Both the position numbers and the translations under genes were made by a program. 64,000 nucleotides of DNA, from positions 775,001 through 839,000 of the forward strand of contig NZ_CP039648.1 of NCBI RefSeq assembly GCF_004923315.1. The letters run 5' to 3'. Of this stretch, positions 47,658-56,261 are shown in pieces. The stretch is from Azospirillum sp. TSA2s (lineage in GTDB: Bacteria > Pseudomonadota > Alphaproteobacteria > Azospirillales > Azospirillaceae). The notes under the pieces were generated by a model. That model saw only the letters and a list, made by a program, of their open reading frames with translations, was not told the DNA's origin and did no database searches. Every line of letters begins with the position of its first letter. The first letter of the stretch is position 1.

Positions 47658-49697
47658 TCACCGGCCGAACAGGTCCTTGAGGGCCGGCGGCAACTGACCA
47701 CCCGGAATGGGCAGGGGAAGGTTTCCCGCCGGCTTGTCGGTGGCGCCGGAGTTGCCGGAATCGCCTGAGCCGAGGAAGCCGCCGAGGATGTCGGCCGGAG
47801 AGGCGCCTTCCTTCAAGCGCCTTACCGCCTCTGCGGCCTTCGCCGGATCCTTGATGGCCGATAGGGCGACCCCGCTGTAATCGGGCTGGATCGACGGGGC
47901 GCCGAAGCTCCCGGTGACCAGCACGGGGATCGTCACGCCAGCTTGCTGGAACTGCCCACCCTGCCCCTTCAGGCTCGATGTCACTGTCGGTTCGAGGCGG
48001 AGGTCCAGCCGCCGATCCGGCAGCGACACCGTGCCCGCCCCCTCCACGCGAAAGATCGGCGCCAGCATGCGCAGGTCGCCGGTGCGGGCCACCCCGTGAT
48101 CGAGGCGGAAGTTGCCCCCGAACTCGGCGAAGTCGGTTTCCCGTGCCGCGGCCTGCAGTCGCCCGGTGGCGGCGGCGACCGGATCGCGCAGGATGGCCGC
48201 GATGTTGATCCCCCGCAGCGCACCGTCGCGGAACAGGATGTGGGCCGTCCCCATCAGGGCGGACACCAGCGCCTTCTGGCTGCCGCCGGCCGAGGTCACG
48301 TCGATGTTCAGCGCGGTCGTCCCGCGGATCACGTTGGTCCCGCCGAAGGTCGCCAACAGCTGTTCGGCCTGAAGGCCGTTGGCGGTCATCGTCAGCGCGT
48401 AGCTTGCCGGTTGCTTCGTAGCGTCCACCTTCAGTCCGCTGCTGCTGTGGCCGCCGAAGGCGGGAAGGTCCGGCACATCGACCGCCAGAACGCCGTCCCG
48501 AAGGGAGATGCTGGTCCGGGTGGGCCCGATTCCGATGCTCCGGATTCGGGTCCCCTTGCTGTCGACAACCGCGTCCAGGTTCAGGCGCCGCAACGGTGAA
48601 ACGTCGATCGGCTCGTCGCTCCAGCCGGCGTCCGCGGAAGCGGGCGCGGGTCCCTGGGCCGGCGTACCCTGGGCGGGGGCGGGGGCGGGAAGAAAGCGGT
48701 CGAGGTCGATCGGATCGACCGATGCCCGCAGCGTCACGGCCGGCACCTTGCCCGACCAATCGGCGCTCACCGCACCGCTGGCCTTGACGTCGTCGAGCGC
48801 CAGATTGAAATCGTCCAGCGACGCCTGCGGCCCACCGAGGCCGGCCTTGCCGGTGAGATGGACCGTGCGCACCGGCAGTGTCCCGGCGTTCGGAACCCCG
48901 AGCCAAGCCGCCAGTGCGGTAACGTCGGGCACCGACGCCGACAGCGGCCCACCGGTGCGCCCGTCGGTCGCCGGTTTCGCATCCAGCTTGACCTCGAACA
49001 GGTCGGATGCCAGCCGACCGCGCGCCGCCGTCGGCTTGCCTGCGGCCAGCGCGCGCGGGGAGTCGACCTGGGCCATCAGGGTCAGCGCACGGCCATTGAC
49101 CGCGGCATGGCCTTCGATATGAGCCGGCGTGTCGAGATCGGGCATGGCCACGACCAGCGACCCATCCGACAGGGCGATGGACTGGCCGGACCGCTGGTCG
49201 GTGTAGCCGGCCGCCACATTGCCGATGCGGACGTCGCCCAAGCGCAGGTCGGGAAGCTCTTGGGGCTTCCCCCCGTCCGGGCCGACAGGCTGGTTGCCCT
49301 GGACCGCGCCTGTTTCGCGAAAGTCCCAATTGGCGCGCCCTCCGGCATCCACCACCAGATTGGCGCGCAGGCCGTCGACATGCAGACGCTCCAACTCCAC
49401 GGTGCCGTGCAGCAGGGGCCACAGCGGCATTTCCAGCTCGGCGCTCCCGACCTCCACCATCGGCGGGCGTCCGCTGCCGGGCACGTCGGACAAGGCCGCC
49501 GATGCGACCGCCGCTTTCAGACGCGGGAACAGAGTTATCGAGGCGATCCGGAGATCGAGATCGCGGCCGGTGCGCTCCTTCACCGCCGCGGCGATGCGCT
49601 GGGCAATGAAATCCCCGGTCAGGACAAAGGGCAGAGCGGCCACCGCGACGACGACCATACCGACGATGACGGCCAGTGCGATCAGCAGCTTTCTCAT
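47658..49697 (-). CDS. AsmA-family protein
   Basis: A 679-residue protein with one N-terminal membrane anchor (LLIALAVIVGMVVVAVAALP) and the AsmA-type start FIAQRIAAAVKERTGRDLDL. The C-terminal AsmA_2 region includes LNIDVTSAGGSQKALVSALM, GTAHILFRDGALRGINIAAI and RVEGAGTVSLPDRRLDLRLE. AsmA-like proteins span the periplasm and are linked to lipid transport or outer-membrane assembly. The ATG at 49697 is chosen because it opens directly at the anchor; the frame is open to 49760. Confidence 0.88.
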   Translation of the reverse strand: MRKLLIALAVIVGMVVVAVAALPFVLTGDFIAQRIAAAVKERTGRDLDLRIASITLFPRLKAAVASAALSDVPGSGRPPMVEVGSAELEMPLWPLLHGTVELERLHVDGLRANLVVDAGGRANWDFRETGAVQGNQPVGPDGGKPQELPDLRLGDVRIGNVAAGYTDQRSGQSIALSDGSLVVAMPDLDTPAHIEGHAAVNGRALTLMAQVDSPRALAAGKPTAARGRLASDLFEVKLDAKPATDGRTGGPLSASVPDVTALAAWLGVPNAGTLPVRTVHLTGKAGLGGPQASLDDFNLALDDVKASGAVSADWSGKVPAVTLRASVDPIDLDRFLPAPAPAQGTPAQGPAPASADAGWSDEPIDVSPLRRLNLDAVVDSKGTRIRSIGIGPTRTSISLRDGVLAVDVPDLPAFGGHSSSGLKVDATKQPASYALTMTANGLQAEQLLATFGGTNVIRGTTALNIDVTSAGGSQKALVSALMGTAHILFRDGALRGINIAAILRDPVAAATGRLQAAARETDFAEFGGNFRLDHGVARTGDLRMLAPIFRVEGAGTVSLPDRRLDLRLEPTVTSSLKGQGGQFQQAGVTIPVLVTGSFGAPSIQPDYSGVALSAIKDPAKAAEAVRRLKEGASPADILGGFLGSGDSGNSGATDKPAGNLPLPIPGGQLPPALKDLFGR

Positions 49698-49769
49698 GAC
49701 GCCCCCCTTTGCCGCGGAGAGGGCACCGCTTTCACGGCGCCCGCCTCCCGTGCCGGACAATAGGCAATC

Positions 49770-51536
49770 CTACCCTTCGTTGCCCCGCCACGTCTCGGCG
49801 GATGAGTCCGCCCCGGCGGTCATACGCCCATCGCTCCGCCGCAGCTTGCGCAGGCTAACCTCGATCGTCCGTTCATAAGTGACGAGAGGCGGCTTGAGGC
49901 CATGGTTGAACAGGTCCTGCCGCAGCGCGTGGCTGGTCCCGGTCAGGATCACTTTCACGCCGCGCCGGGCCGCCTTGTGCGCCAGCCCTTCGATGGTGTT
50001 GGCGGCGGTGGAATCGAGAAACGGCACGGCGCCGAAATCGACGATCAGCACCCGATGCGTGTCGGCGATGCGGTCGAGCACCGAACCGATGGAGGCCGCC
50101 GCGCCGAAGAAGAACACGCCGGAGATGCGGTAGATGACCACATCGGGATCGGCGGCGGCTTCATTGTAGGGCGTGCGGGCGGAGGAGGCACCGTCAGGCC
50201 GGTCCTCGGCGACGAACGGGGTCTGGCTCTCGATCGCGGTCACCTTCGACATGCGATGGATGAACAGCACCGAACCGAGCGCGAAGCCGATGACGATGGC
50301 TTCCGACAGACCGCGGAAGATGGTGAGCAGGAAGGTCGACAGCAGCACCGCGGCGTCCCCGCGCGAGGAGCGCAACAGCAGCGCGAAGGCCGGCTTCTCG
50401 ACCATGTTCCAGGACACGACCGCCAGCACGCCGGCAAGACTGGCCAGCGGAATGAAGCTGGCCAGCGGCGCCGCGACCAGTACGAAAACCATCAGGAACG
50501 CGGAGTGCATCATGCCGGAAACCGGCCCGTGGGCACCGGCGCGAACATTGGTCGCCGTGCGGGCGATGGTGCCGGTGACGCAGAATCCCCCGAACAGGGC
50601 CGAGGCGACGTTGGCGGCGCCCTGCCCGACCAGTTCGCAGTTGGACCGATGGCGGCGCCCGGTCATGCCGTCGGCGACCACCGCCGAGAGCAGCGATTCG
50701 ATGGAGCCGAGCAGCGCGAACGACACCGCGCTCGGCAGGACCGCCTGGATCTTGTCCAGGGTAATGGCCGGCAGGCTCGGCATCGGCAGGCCCGGCGGAA
50801 TGCCGCCGAAATCGGTGCCGATCGTCGCGACCTCCAGGCCAAGGCCGGCGGTCACCGCCGCGCTTCCGGCGACTGCGATCAGCATGCCCGGCCAATGGGG
50901 CCGCAGAATTTTCAGACCGGTGATGATGCCGATCGACGCCAGCGCCAGCCCGACCGCCGCAGGCTTCGCCGTCGGCAGGCTCGACCACAGCACCGGCAGC
51001 TTGTCGAGCAGCGGCCCCGGCTCCGGTACGCCCAGGGTCAGCCCGAGCAGATCCTTGATCTGGCTGGCGAAGATGATGACGGCGATGCCGGCGGTGAAGC
51101 CAACCGTCACCGGATAGGGCATGAACTTGATGTAGGTGCCCAACTGCAGAAAGCCGATGGCCGCCAGGATCAGGCCGGACAGCATGGTGGCGAGGATCAG
51201 CCCGTCCATGCCGTGCGCCTGGACCGTGGCGGCGACCAGCACGATGAAGGCGCCGGCGGGGCCGCCGATCTGGAACCGGCTGCCGCCGAGAGCGGACACC
51301 AGAAAACCGCCGAAGATCGCGGTGTAGAGCCCCTGGGCCGGCGACGCGCCGGACGCGATGGCGATCGCCATGGAAAGCGGAAGCGCGACGATGGCCACCG
51401 TCAGCCCGGCGATCGCATCGGCGCGGAAATTCGATAATCCGTACCCCTCGCGCAGAATGGTGACGAGCTTCGGGGTGAACAGTTCGGCAAAACTGGGCTG
51501 ACGAGGTTGGGAAATCGGTTCGGTTCGGGCTGTCAT
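49770..51536 (-). CDS. SulP-family inorganic anion transporter with STAS domain
   Basis: A 588-residue inner-membrane carrier. The SulP core starts DAIAGLTVAIVALPLSMAIA and has the motifs GGSRFQIGGPAGAFIVLVAA and NCELVGQGAANVASALFGGF, with ten or more helices. A C-terminal STAS domain spans about residues 450-555 (VVIYRISGVFFFGAAASIGS, VLIVDFGAVPFLDSTAANTI). Homologues move sulfate, bicarbonate or dicarboxylates; no carbonic anhydrase or sulfur gene adjoins. ATG 51536 is preferred to the TTG at 51554. An XRE-type gene lies 82 bp upstream in the same direction. Confidence 0.93.
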   Translation of the reverse strand: MTARTEPISQPRQPSFAELFTPKLVTILREGYGLSNFRADAIAGLTVAIVALPLSMAIAIASGASPAQGLYTAIFGGFLVSALGGSRFQIGGPAGAFIVLVAATVQAHGMDGLILATMLSGLILAAIGFLQLGTYIKFMPYPVTVGFTAGIAVIIFASQIKDLLGLTLGVPEPGPLLDKLPVLWSSLPTAKPAAVGLALASIGIITGLKILRPHWPGMLIAVAGSAAVTAGLGLEVATIGTDFGGIPPGLPMPSLPAITLDKIQAVLPSAVSFALLGSIESLLSAVVADGMTGRRHRSNCELVGQGAANVASALFGGFCVTGTIARTATNVRAGAHGPVSGMMHSAFLMVFVLVAAPLASFIPLASLAGVLAVVSWNMVEKPAFALLLRSSRGDAAVLLSTFLLTIFRGLSEAIVIGFALGSVLFIHRMSKVTAIESQTPFVAEDRPDGASSARTPYNEAAADPDVVIYRISGVFFFGAAASIGSVLDRIADTHRVLIVDFGAVPFLDSTAANTIEGLAHKAARRGVKVILTGTSHALRQDLFNHGLKPPLVTYERTIEVSLRKLRRSDGRMTAGADSSAETWRGNEG

Positions 51537-51618
51537 CTGTCCGGCGGCCTTCAATAAGGCGGCGGGATCGTCGGCATCAGGTCGGCGGTCGCCGTCGCAG
51601 GTTCGATCGGGTGTGGCG

Positions 51619-51879
51619 TCAGGGTTTTTCCGTCGGTGTCCTCAACCGAACGCCTCGGCCGCCGGCGATGCTCTGCGCATTCTCGCCGATCAGTTCGATC
51701 CCGGCCTGGGTGAGGGCATCGACCACCTTGGTCAGGCTGTCGACCACGCCGCGCACATTTCCGTCGCTCGCCTCCATGCGCTGAATGGTCGGGACGGACA
51801 GTCCGGCCATTTCGGCGAGTGTCTTCTGGTCGATCCCCAGGAGCGCCCGAGCGGCGCGCATCTGCGAAGCCGTGATCAT
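51619..51879 (-). CDS. small XRE-type helix-turn-helix protein upstream of SulP
   Basis: An 86-residue single-domain regulator: MITASQMRAARALLGIDQKT then LAEMAGLSVPTIQRMEASDG is a Cro/cI-type helix-turn-helix, followed by a helix (VVDALTQAGIELI). The ATG at 51879 opens this canonical start, four codons below the frame's first ATG. Adjacent to the SulP gene, a pairing common in alphaproteobacteria, so it probably controls the transporter and itself. Two direct repeats lie upstream. Confidence 0.85.
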   Translation of the reverse strand: MITASQMRAARALLGIDQKTLAEMAGLSVPTIQRMEASDGNVRGVVDSLTKVVDALTQAGIELIGENAQSIAGGRGVRLRTPTEKP

Positions 51880-51909
51880 CCTGCACACCACGCTGATACA
51901 TCTGTAACT

Positions 51910-51959
51910 ATGTTCAGAATATGCATAATGACGTTTTAAATATCAATAGGGATGTTCAG
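51910..51959. promoter_or_regulatory. two ATGTTCAG direct repeats upstream of the XRE gene
   Basis: ATGTTCAG occurs at 51910-51917 and 51952-51959, 42 bp apart (four helical turns), in an A/T-rich stretch that must contain the XRE-sulP promoter (minus strand). Spacing on one face of the helix suits a protein that binds both sites. Binding by the XRE protein is inference. Confidence 0.35.
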
Positions 51960-52005
51960 GAACGCAGCCGCGCAACCCGGTCACGACCATAACGACCCGC
52001 GCACC

Positions 52006-52947
52006 TCAGGGGAGCGGCAATTCGGCATCCAAGCTCTTGCCGTCGCCGCGCAAGACATTCAGGAACCGCTCCAACACCAGATTCGGCTGGGCGCCCTTCT
52101 TCGTCACCACCTGGAACTCCAGGGCATGATGGAAGGTGTCGGGCAGCAGCGCCCGCATCATGCCGCGCTCGACCCATTGCCGGGCATAATGGGTCGGCAG
52201 GAAGCCGACATAGCAGCCGGTGAGGATCAGGAACGCCACCCCTTCGCGGTCGGTGGCCGTCGCGGTGTTGTTCAGCTCATGGGGAAGCTGCGCCTGGGTC
52301 GGCGCCACGGCGTCGGCCGCCTCCACAGCCTTGCGCGTCACCGTTCCCTCGGGTCGGTCGAACAGCGGATGGCCATAGCCGCAATAGAGCAGAGATTCCT
52401 CCTGGTAAAGCGGAAGACCGGCCAGCCCGGGCAGACCTCTGCGGACCGGGACGACGCCGACGTGCAACTGCCCGTCCAGCACGCCCCGCTCGATCTCGTT
52501 GGGCGGAATCATGCGGATGTTGACGCGGACCTCGGGCGCCAGCCGTTTCAGGCCGCGAAGGGCGTGCGTCACCCGCATCTGCGGCATGGTGACGAGGTTG
52601 TCGGTGATCCCGATGTTCAATTCGCCGCGCAGGCGGCCATGCAGGGTATTGATCTCGCTGCGGAAACTCTCGGTGCTGGCCAGCAGGCGCAGCGTCGCCT
52701 CATAGGCCAGATGTCCTTCGTCGGTCAGCCGGAAACCCGCCCGCCCGCGTCGGCACAGCGTCAGGCCAAGCCGCCGCTCGAGATCGGCCATGTGCTGGCT
52801 GATCGCCGCCCGGCTGATGTTCAGTTCCACCTCGGCGGCGGAAAAGCCGCCGCACTCCACCACCGTCCGGAACACGCGCAGCAGCCGGATGTCGGCATCG
52901 CCGATGGGGGCCATGAGCCGGGTGGGAGACCGTGTGGGCTTGCTCAT
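52006..52947 (-). CDS. LysR-family transcriptional regulator of beta-alanine-type amino acid catabolism
   Basis: A 313-residue LysR regulator. The winged helix (FRTVVECGGFSAAEVELNIS, then RAAISQHMADLERRLG) covers about residues 25-62, and the C-terminal effector domain follows (LRGELNIGITDNLVTMPQMR). It is divergent from the aminotransferase gene (136 bp between starts), the usual layout for a LysR activator of that operon. The intergenic DNA is A/T-rich at 52975-53030 with T-N11-A patterns. Confidence 0.88.
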   Translation of the reverse strand: MSKPTRSPTRLMAPIGDADIRLLRVFRTVVECGGFSAAEVELNISRAAISQHMADLERRLGLTLCRRGRAGFRLTDEGHLAYEATLRLLASTESFRSEINTLHGRLRGELNIGITDNLVTMPQMRVTHALRGLKRLAPEVRVNIRMIPPNEIERGVLDGQLHVGVVPVRRGLPGLAGLPLYQEESLLYCGYGHPLFDRPEGTVTRKAVEAADAVAPTQAQLPHELNNTATATDREGVAFLILTGCYVGFLPTHYARQWVERGMMRALLPDTFHHALEFQVVTKKGAQPNLVLERFLNVLRGDGKSLDAELPLP

Positions 52948-53084
52948 GCTGGAACCGTGGGGATGTGGGCGTGATAGGTAAGTGAACGGTTATGTGAAGT
53001 TCTTATAGTTTGGATTTAATCACAACCAGGAACCGCGCACACTTTCCGGCGACAGCGCCCCCAACGGATGCGGGAGAACAGCGG

Positions 53085-54458
53085 ATGGCACCCCTGGACA
53101 ACGATCACACCCAGTCCCTCGGCCAGTCTTTCGACAAGGCTGCCGGACTGACGCGCGAGGAACTTGACGCCCATTGGATGCCGTTCAGCGGCAACCGCCA
53201 GTTCAAGAACAACCCCCGCATGATCGTGAAGGCGGAGGGGACTTGGTACTGGGACGCCGAAGGCCGCAAGATCTACGACAGCCTGTCCGGCCTGTGGTGC
53301 AGCGGCGCCGGCCATTGCCGCCGCGAGATCTCCGAGGCGGTCGCCCGCCAGATCGCGGAACTGGATTACAGCCCGGCCTTCCAGCACGGCCATCCGGCCG
53401 CCTTCAAGCTGGCGCACAAGCTGGCGTCGATGACCCCGGCTGGCCTTGACCATGTCTTCTTCGTCGGTTCGGGTTCCGAGGCCGCCGACACCTCGCTGAA
53501 GATGGCGCGGGCCTATTGGCGGATGAAGGGCCAGCCGACCAAGACCAAGCTGATCGGCCGGTCCAAGGGTTATCACGGCGTCAATTTCGGCGGCACCAGC
53601 CTGGGCGGCATCGGCGGCAACCGCAAGCTGTTCGGCACCGGCGTCGATGCCGACCATCTGCCCCACACCCTGCTGCCGCAGAACCTGTTCGTGAAGGGCA
53701 TGCCGGAGGAAGGCGCCTTCCTGGCCGACGCGCTGGAGGAACTGGTGGCGCTGCACGACGCCTCCAACATCGCCGCCGTGATCGTCGAGCCGCTGGCCGG
53801 CTCTGCCGGCGTGCTACCGCCGCCGAAGGGCTACCTGCAGCGGCTGCGCGAGATCTGCGACAAGCATTCCATCCTGCTGATCTTCGACGAGGTCATCACC
53901 GGCTTCGGCCGCATGGGCGCCCCCTTCGGCGCCGACGCCTTCGGCGTGGTCCCGGACATCATGAACGTCGCCAAGGGCCTGACCAACGGCGCGGTGCCGA
54001 TGGGCGCCGTGGTGGCAAAGCACGACATCTACCAGGCCTTCATGGACAATGGCGGGCCGGAGTACATGGTGGAGTTCCCGCACGGCTACACCTATTCCGC
54101 CCATCCGGTCGCCTGCGCTGCCGGCCTGGCCGCGCTCGACATCTTCGAGCGGGAGAAGCTGTGGGAGAAAGCCGCGGCGCTGGCACCGCACTTCGAAAAC
54201 CTGATCCACGGGTTGAAGGGGCTGAAGAACGTCGCCGACATCCGCAACTATGGCCTGACCGGCGCCGTCACCATCGCCCCGCTTCCGGGCGAACCGGCCC
54301 GCCGGCCTTACGAGATCGGCGAGAAGTGCTGGAAGGCCGGCTATTACGTGCGTTTCGGCGGCGATACGCTGCAGTTCGGCCCGCATTTCTACAGCGAACC
54401 GGCCGACCTCGACCGCCTGTTCGACGTCGTCGCCGACGCCATCCAGGCAACGGCGTAA
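53085..54458 (+). CDS. omega-amino acid:pyruvate aminotransferase (beta-alanine type)
   Basis: A 457-residue class III PLP aminotransferase. PLP Lys297 is in NVAKGLTNGAVPMGA and the cofactor aspartate in LIFDEVITGFGRMG, with SGSEAADTSLKMARAYWRMK and YHGVNFGGTSLGGIGGN matching omega-amino acid:pyruvate transaminases. It converts beta-alanine or similar omega-amino acids to the semialdehyde. The ATG at 53085 has GGGAG eight bases upstream and fits the family; the frame opens at 53010. Pairing with mmsA gives a route to acetyl-CoA. Confidence 0.93.
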   Translation: MAPLDNDHTQSLGQSFDKAAGLTREELDAHWMPFSGNRQFKNNPRMIVKAEGTWYWDAEGRKIYDSLSGLWCSGAGHCRREISEAVARQIAELDYSPAFQHGHPAAFKLAHKLASMTPAGLDHVFFVGSGSEAADTSLKMARAYWRMKGQPTKTKLIGRSKGYHGVNFGGTSLGGIGGNRKLFGTGVDADHLPHTLLPQNLFVKGMPEEGAFLADALEELVALHDASNIAAVIVEPLAGSAGVLPPPKGYLQRLREICDKHSILLIFDEVITGFGRMGAPFGADAFGVVPDIMNVAKGLTNGAVPMGAVVAKHDIYQAFMDNGGPEYMVEFPHGYTYSAHPVACAAGLAALDIFEREKLWEKAAALAPHFENLIHGLKGLKNVADIRNYGLTGAVTIAPLPGEPARRPYEIGEKCWKAGYYVRFGGDTLQFGPHFYSEPADLDRLFDVVADAIQATA

Positions 54459-54476
54459 GCGACGGCCCACCCATTG

Positions 54477-54656
54477 CCCCCACCCTTCCCGCGGCTGACG
54501 CCGCGGGCCCCTCCCCTCCCCCGCTTCGCAAGGGAGGGGGCTTATACGCTGCGGTGGAGTTCCCTCCCCCGCCCAACTCTCGCACAAAGCTTTGCTTTGT
54601 GCTGACGCGGCAGGCGGACCGTAGGTCCGCTGAGAGCGGGGGAGGATAGGTGGGGG
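54477..54656. repeat. composite palindromic repeat, copy A2, with nested hairpins
   Basis: About 180 bp between the aminotransferase and mmsA genes. It begins CCCCCACCCTTCCCGCGG and ends GATAGGTGGGGG followed by the same TCTAACTTC as copy A1. Compared with A1 it has an extra left hairpin (CCCGCGG/CCGCGGG). It also has a 60-bp insert with stems GCACAAAGC/GCTTTGTGC (54582-54602) and GCGGACC/GGTCCGC (54614-54630), enclosed by CTCTC/GAGAG. It may stabilise mRNA or reduce mmsA expression. Confidence 0.82.
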
Positions 54657-54693
54657 TCTAACTTCGCAAAGATTCACCCCCAGGAACCGCCCC

Positions 54694-56193
54694 ATGACCA
54701 TCGTTGCCCACCTGATCGGCGGCAAGACTGACGCGCCCGCCGGCACCCGCACCGCCGACATCGTCAATCCCGCCACCGGTGACGTGGCCGGACAGGTCGC
54801 CCTGGCATCCCGTGCCACGGTGGAAGAGGCCATCGCCGCCGCCGAGGCCGCCTTCCCGGCTTGGCGTGCCACGCCGCCGGCCAAGCGCGCCCGCGTCATG
54901 TACCGCTTCAAGCAGTTGCTGGAGGAGAATGCCGAGCGCATCTGCGCCCTCATCACGGCGGAGCACGGCAAGGTCCTGGACGACGCCTTCGGCGAGCTGA
55001 CCCGCGGCATCGAGAATGTCGAATATGCCTGCGGCGTGCCGGAGCTGCTGAAGGGCGAGTTCTCCAAGAATGTCGGCCCGGCCATCGACAGCTGGTCGGA
55101 ATTCCAGCCGCTGGGCGTCGTCGCCGGCATCACGCCCTTCAATTTCCCGGCGATGGTCCCGCTGTGGATGTACCCGATCGCCATCGCCTGCGGGAACACC
55201 TTCGTCCTGAAGCCGTCGGAGCGCGACCCCAGTTCCGCCCTCTACATCGCCCAGCTGGCGCTGGAGGCCGGCCTGCCGCCGGGCGTGCTGAACGTCGTCA
55301 ATGGCGACAAGGAGGCGGTGGACACGCTGCTGACCGACCCGCGGGTGCAGGGCGTCAGCTTCGTCGGCTCCACCCCCGTCGCCGAGTATGTCTATTCGAC
55401 CGCCAGTGCAAAGGGCAAGCGGGTGCAGGCGCTGGGCGGCGCCAAGAACCACGCCATCGTCATGCCCGACGCCGATCTGGACAACGCCGTCAACGCGCTG
55501 ATGGGCGCGGCCTATGGCTCCTGCGGTGAGCGCTGCATGGCCATCTCGGTGGTGGTCGCGGTGGGCGACGAGGTGGCCGACCGGCTGAAGGAGAAGCTGT
55601 CGGTGGCGCTGCGCGACCTGAAGGTCGGCGCCGGCACTTCGGCCGGCTGCGAAATGGGGCCGCTGGTCACCCGCGCGCATTACGAAAAGGTGAAGGCCTA
55701 TGTCGACCAGGGCGTCGCCGAGGGCGCAGAACTGGTGGTAGACGGCCGCCGGCTGGTGGTGCCGGGGCATGAGAACGGCAACTTCCTGGGCGGCTGCCTG
55801 TTCGACCGCGTCACCCCGGAGATGACGATCTACCGGGAGGAGATCTTCGGCCCGGTCCTCTGCCTCGTCCGGGTGAAGTCGATGCAGGAGGGCATGAACC
55901 TGATCGACGCCCACGAATACGGCAATGGCACCTGCCTGTTCACCCGCGACGGCGAGGCCGCCCGCTATTTCGGCGACATGATCAAGGTCGGCATGGTCGG
56001 CATCAACGTGCCGCTGCCGGTCCCGGTCGCCTACCACAGCTTCGGCGGCTGGAAGCGGTCGCTGTTCGGCGATCTGTCGGCCTATGGTCCGGACGGCGTG
56101 CGCTTCTACACCCGCCGCAAGACCATCACCCAGCGCTGGCCGACCGGCGGGATCCGCGAAGGCGCCCAGTTCGCCTTCCCTTCCATGAAGTAA
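54694..56193 (+). CDS. mmsA: methylmalonate-semialdehyde dehydrogenase (CoA-acylating)
   Basis: A 499-residue aldehyde dehydrogenase of the CoA-acylating class. The catalytic Cys281 lies in [18 protein letters not shown], with NAD-binding [20 protein letters not shown] and [14 protein letters not shown]. An additional Cys277 precedes the catalytic one where many relatives have Ala. It converts malonate or methylmalonate semialdehyde to acetyl- or propionyl-CoA, downstream of the aminotransferase. The 235-bp gap before it is filled by the palindromic element. Confidence 0.95.
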   Translation: MTIVAHLIGGKTDAPAGTRTADIVNPATGDVAGQVALASRATVEEAIAAAEAAFPAWRATPPAKRARVMYRFKQLLEENAERICALITAEHGKVLDDAFGELTRGIENVEYACGVPELLKGEFSKNVGPAIDSWSEFQPLGVVAGITPFNFPAMVPLWMYPIAIACGNTFVLKPSERDPSSALYIAQLALEAGLPPGVLNVVNGDKEAVDTLLTDPRVQGVSFVGSTPVAEYVYSTASAKGKRVQALGGAKNHAIVMPDADLDNAVNALMGAAYGSCGERCMAISVVVAVGDEVADRLKEKLSVALRDLKVGAGTSAGCEMGPLVTRAHYEKVKAYVDQGVAEGAELVVDGRRLVVPGHENGNFLGGCLFDRVTPEMTIYREEIFGPVLCLVRVKSMQEGMNLIDAHEYGNGTCLFTRDGEAARYFGDMIKVGMVGINVPLPVPVAYHSFGGWKRSLFGDLSAYGPDGVRFYTRRKTITQRWPTGGIREGAQFAFPSMK

Positions 56194-56211
56194 AAATCGC
56201 TCTCCGTCGTG

Positions 56212-56239
56212 ACGCCGGTGCCGAGGAAGGCGCCGGCGT
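56212..56239. terminator. hairpin between convergent mmsA and hybrid kinase gene
   Basis: ACGCCGG (56212-56218) pairs with CCGGCGT (56233-56239), with further pairing towards the loop (TGCC/GGCG). It lies 19 bp after the mmsA stop and 22 bp after the kinase stop. CTTTT follows about seven bases later on the plus strand. Confidence 0.5.
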
Positions 56240-56261
56240 TCGCATGCTTTTGCGTGTGTCC

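Noticed and set aside
54577..54636. Cloverleaf-like insert considered as a tRNA
   Set aside because: Only two hairpins inside a 5-bp stem, no T-loop or anticodon-loop consensus; better explained as a nested palindromic repeat.
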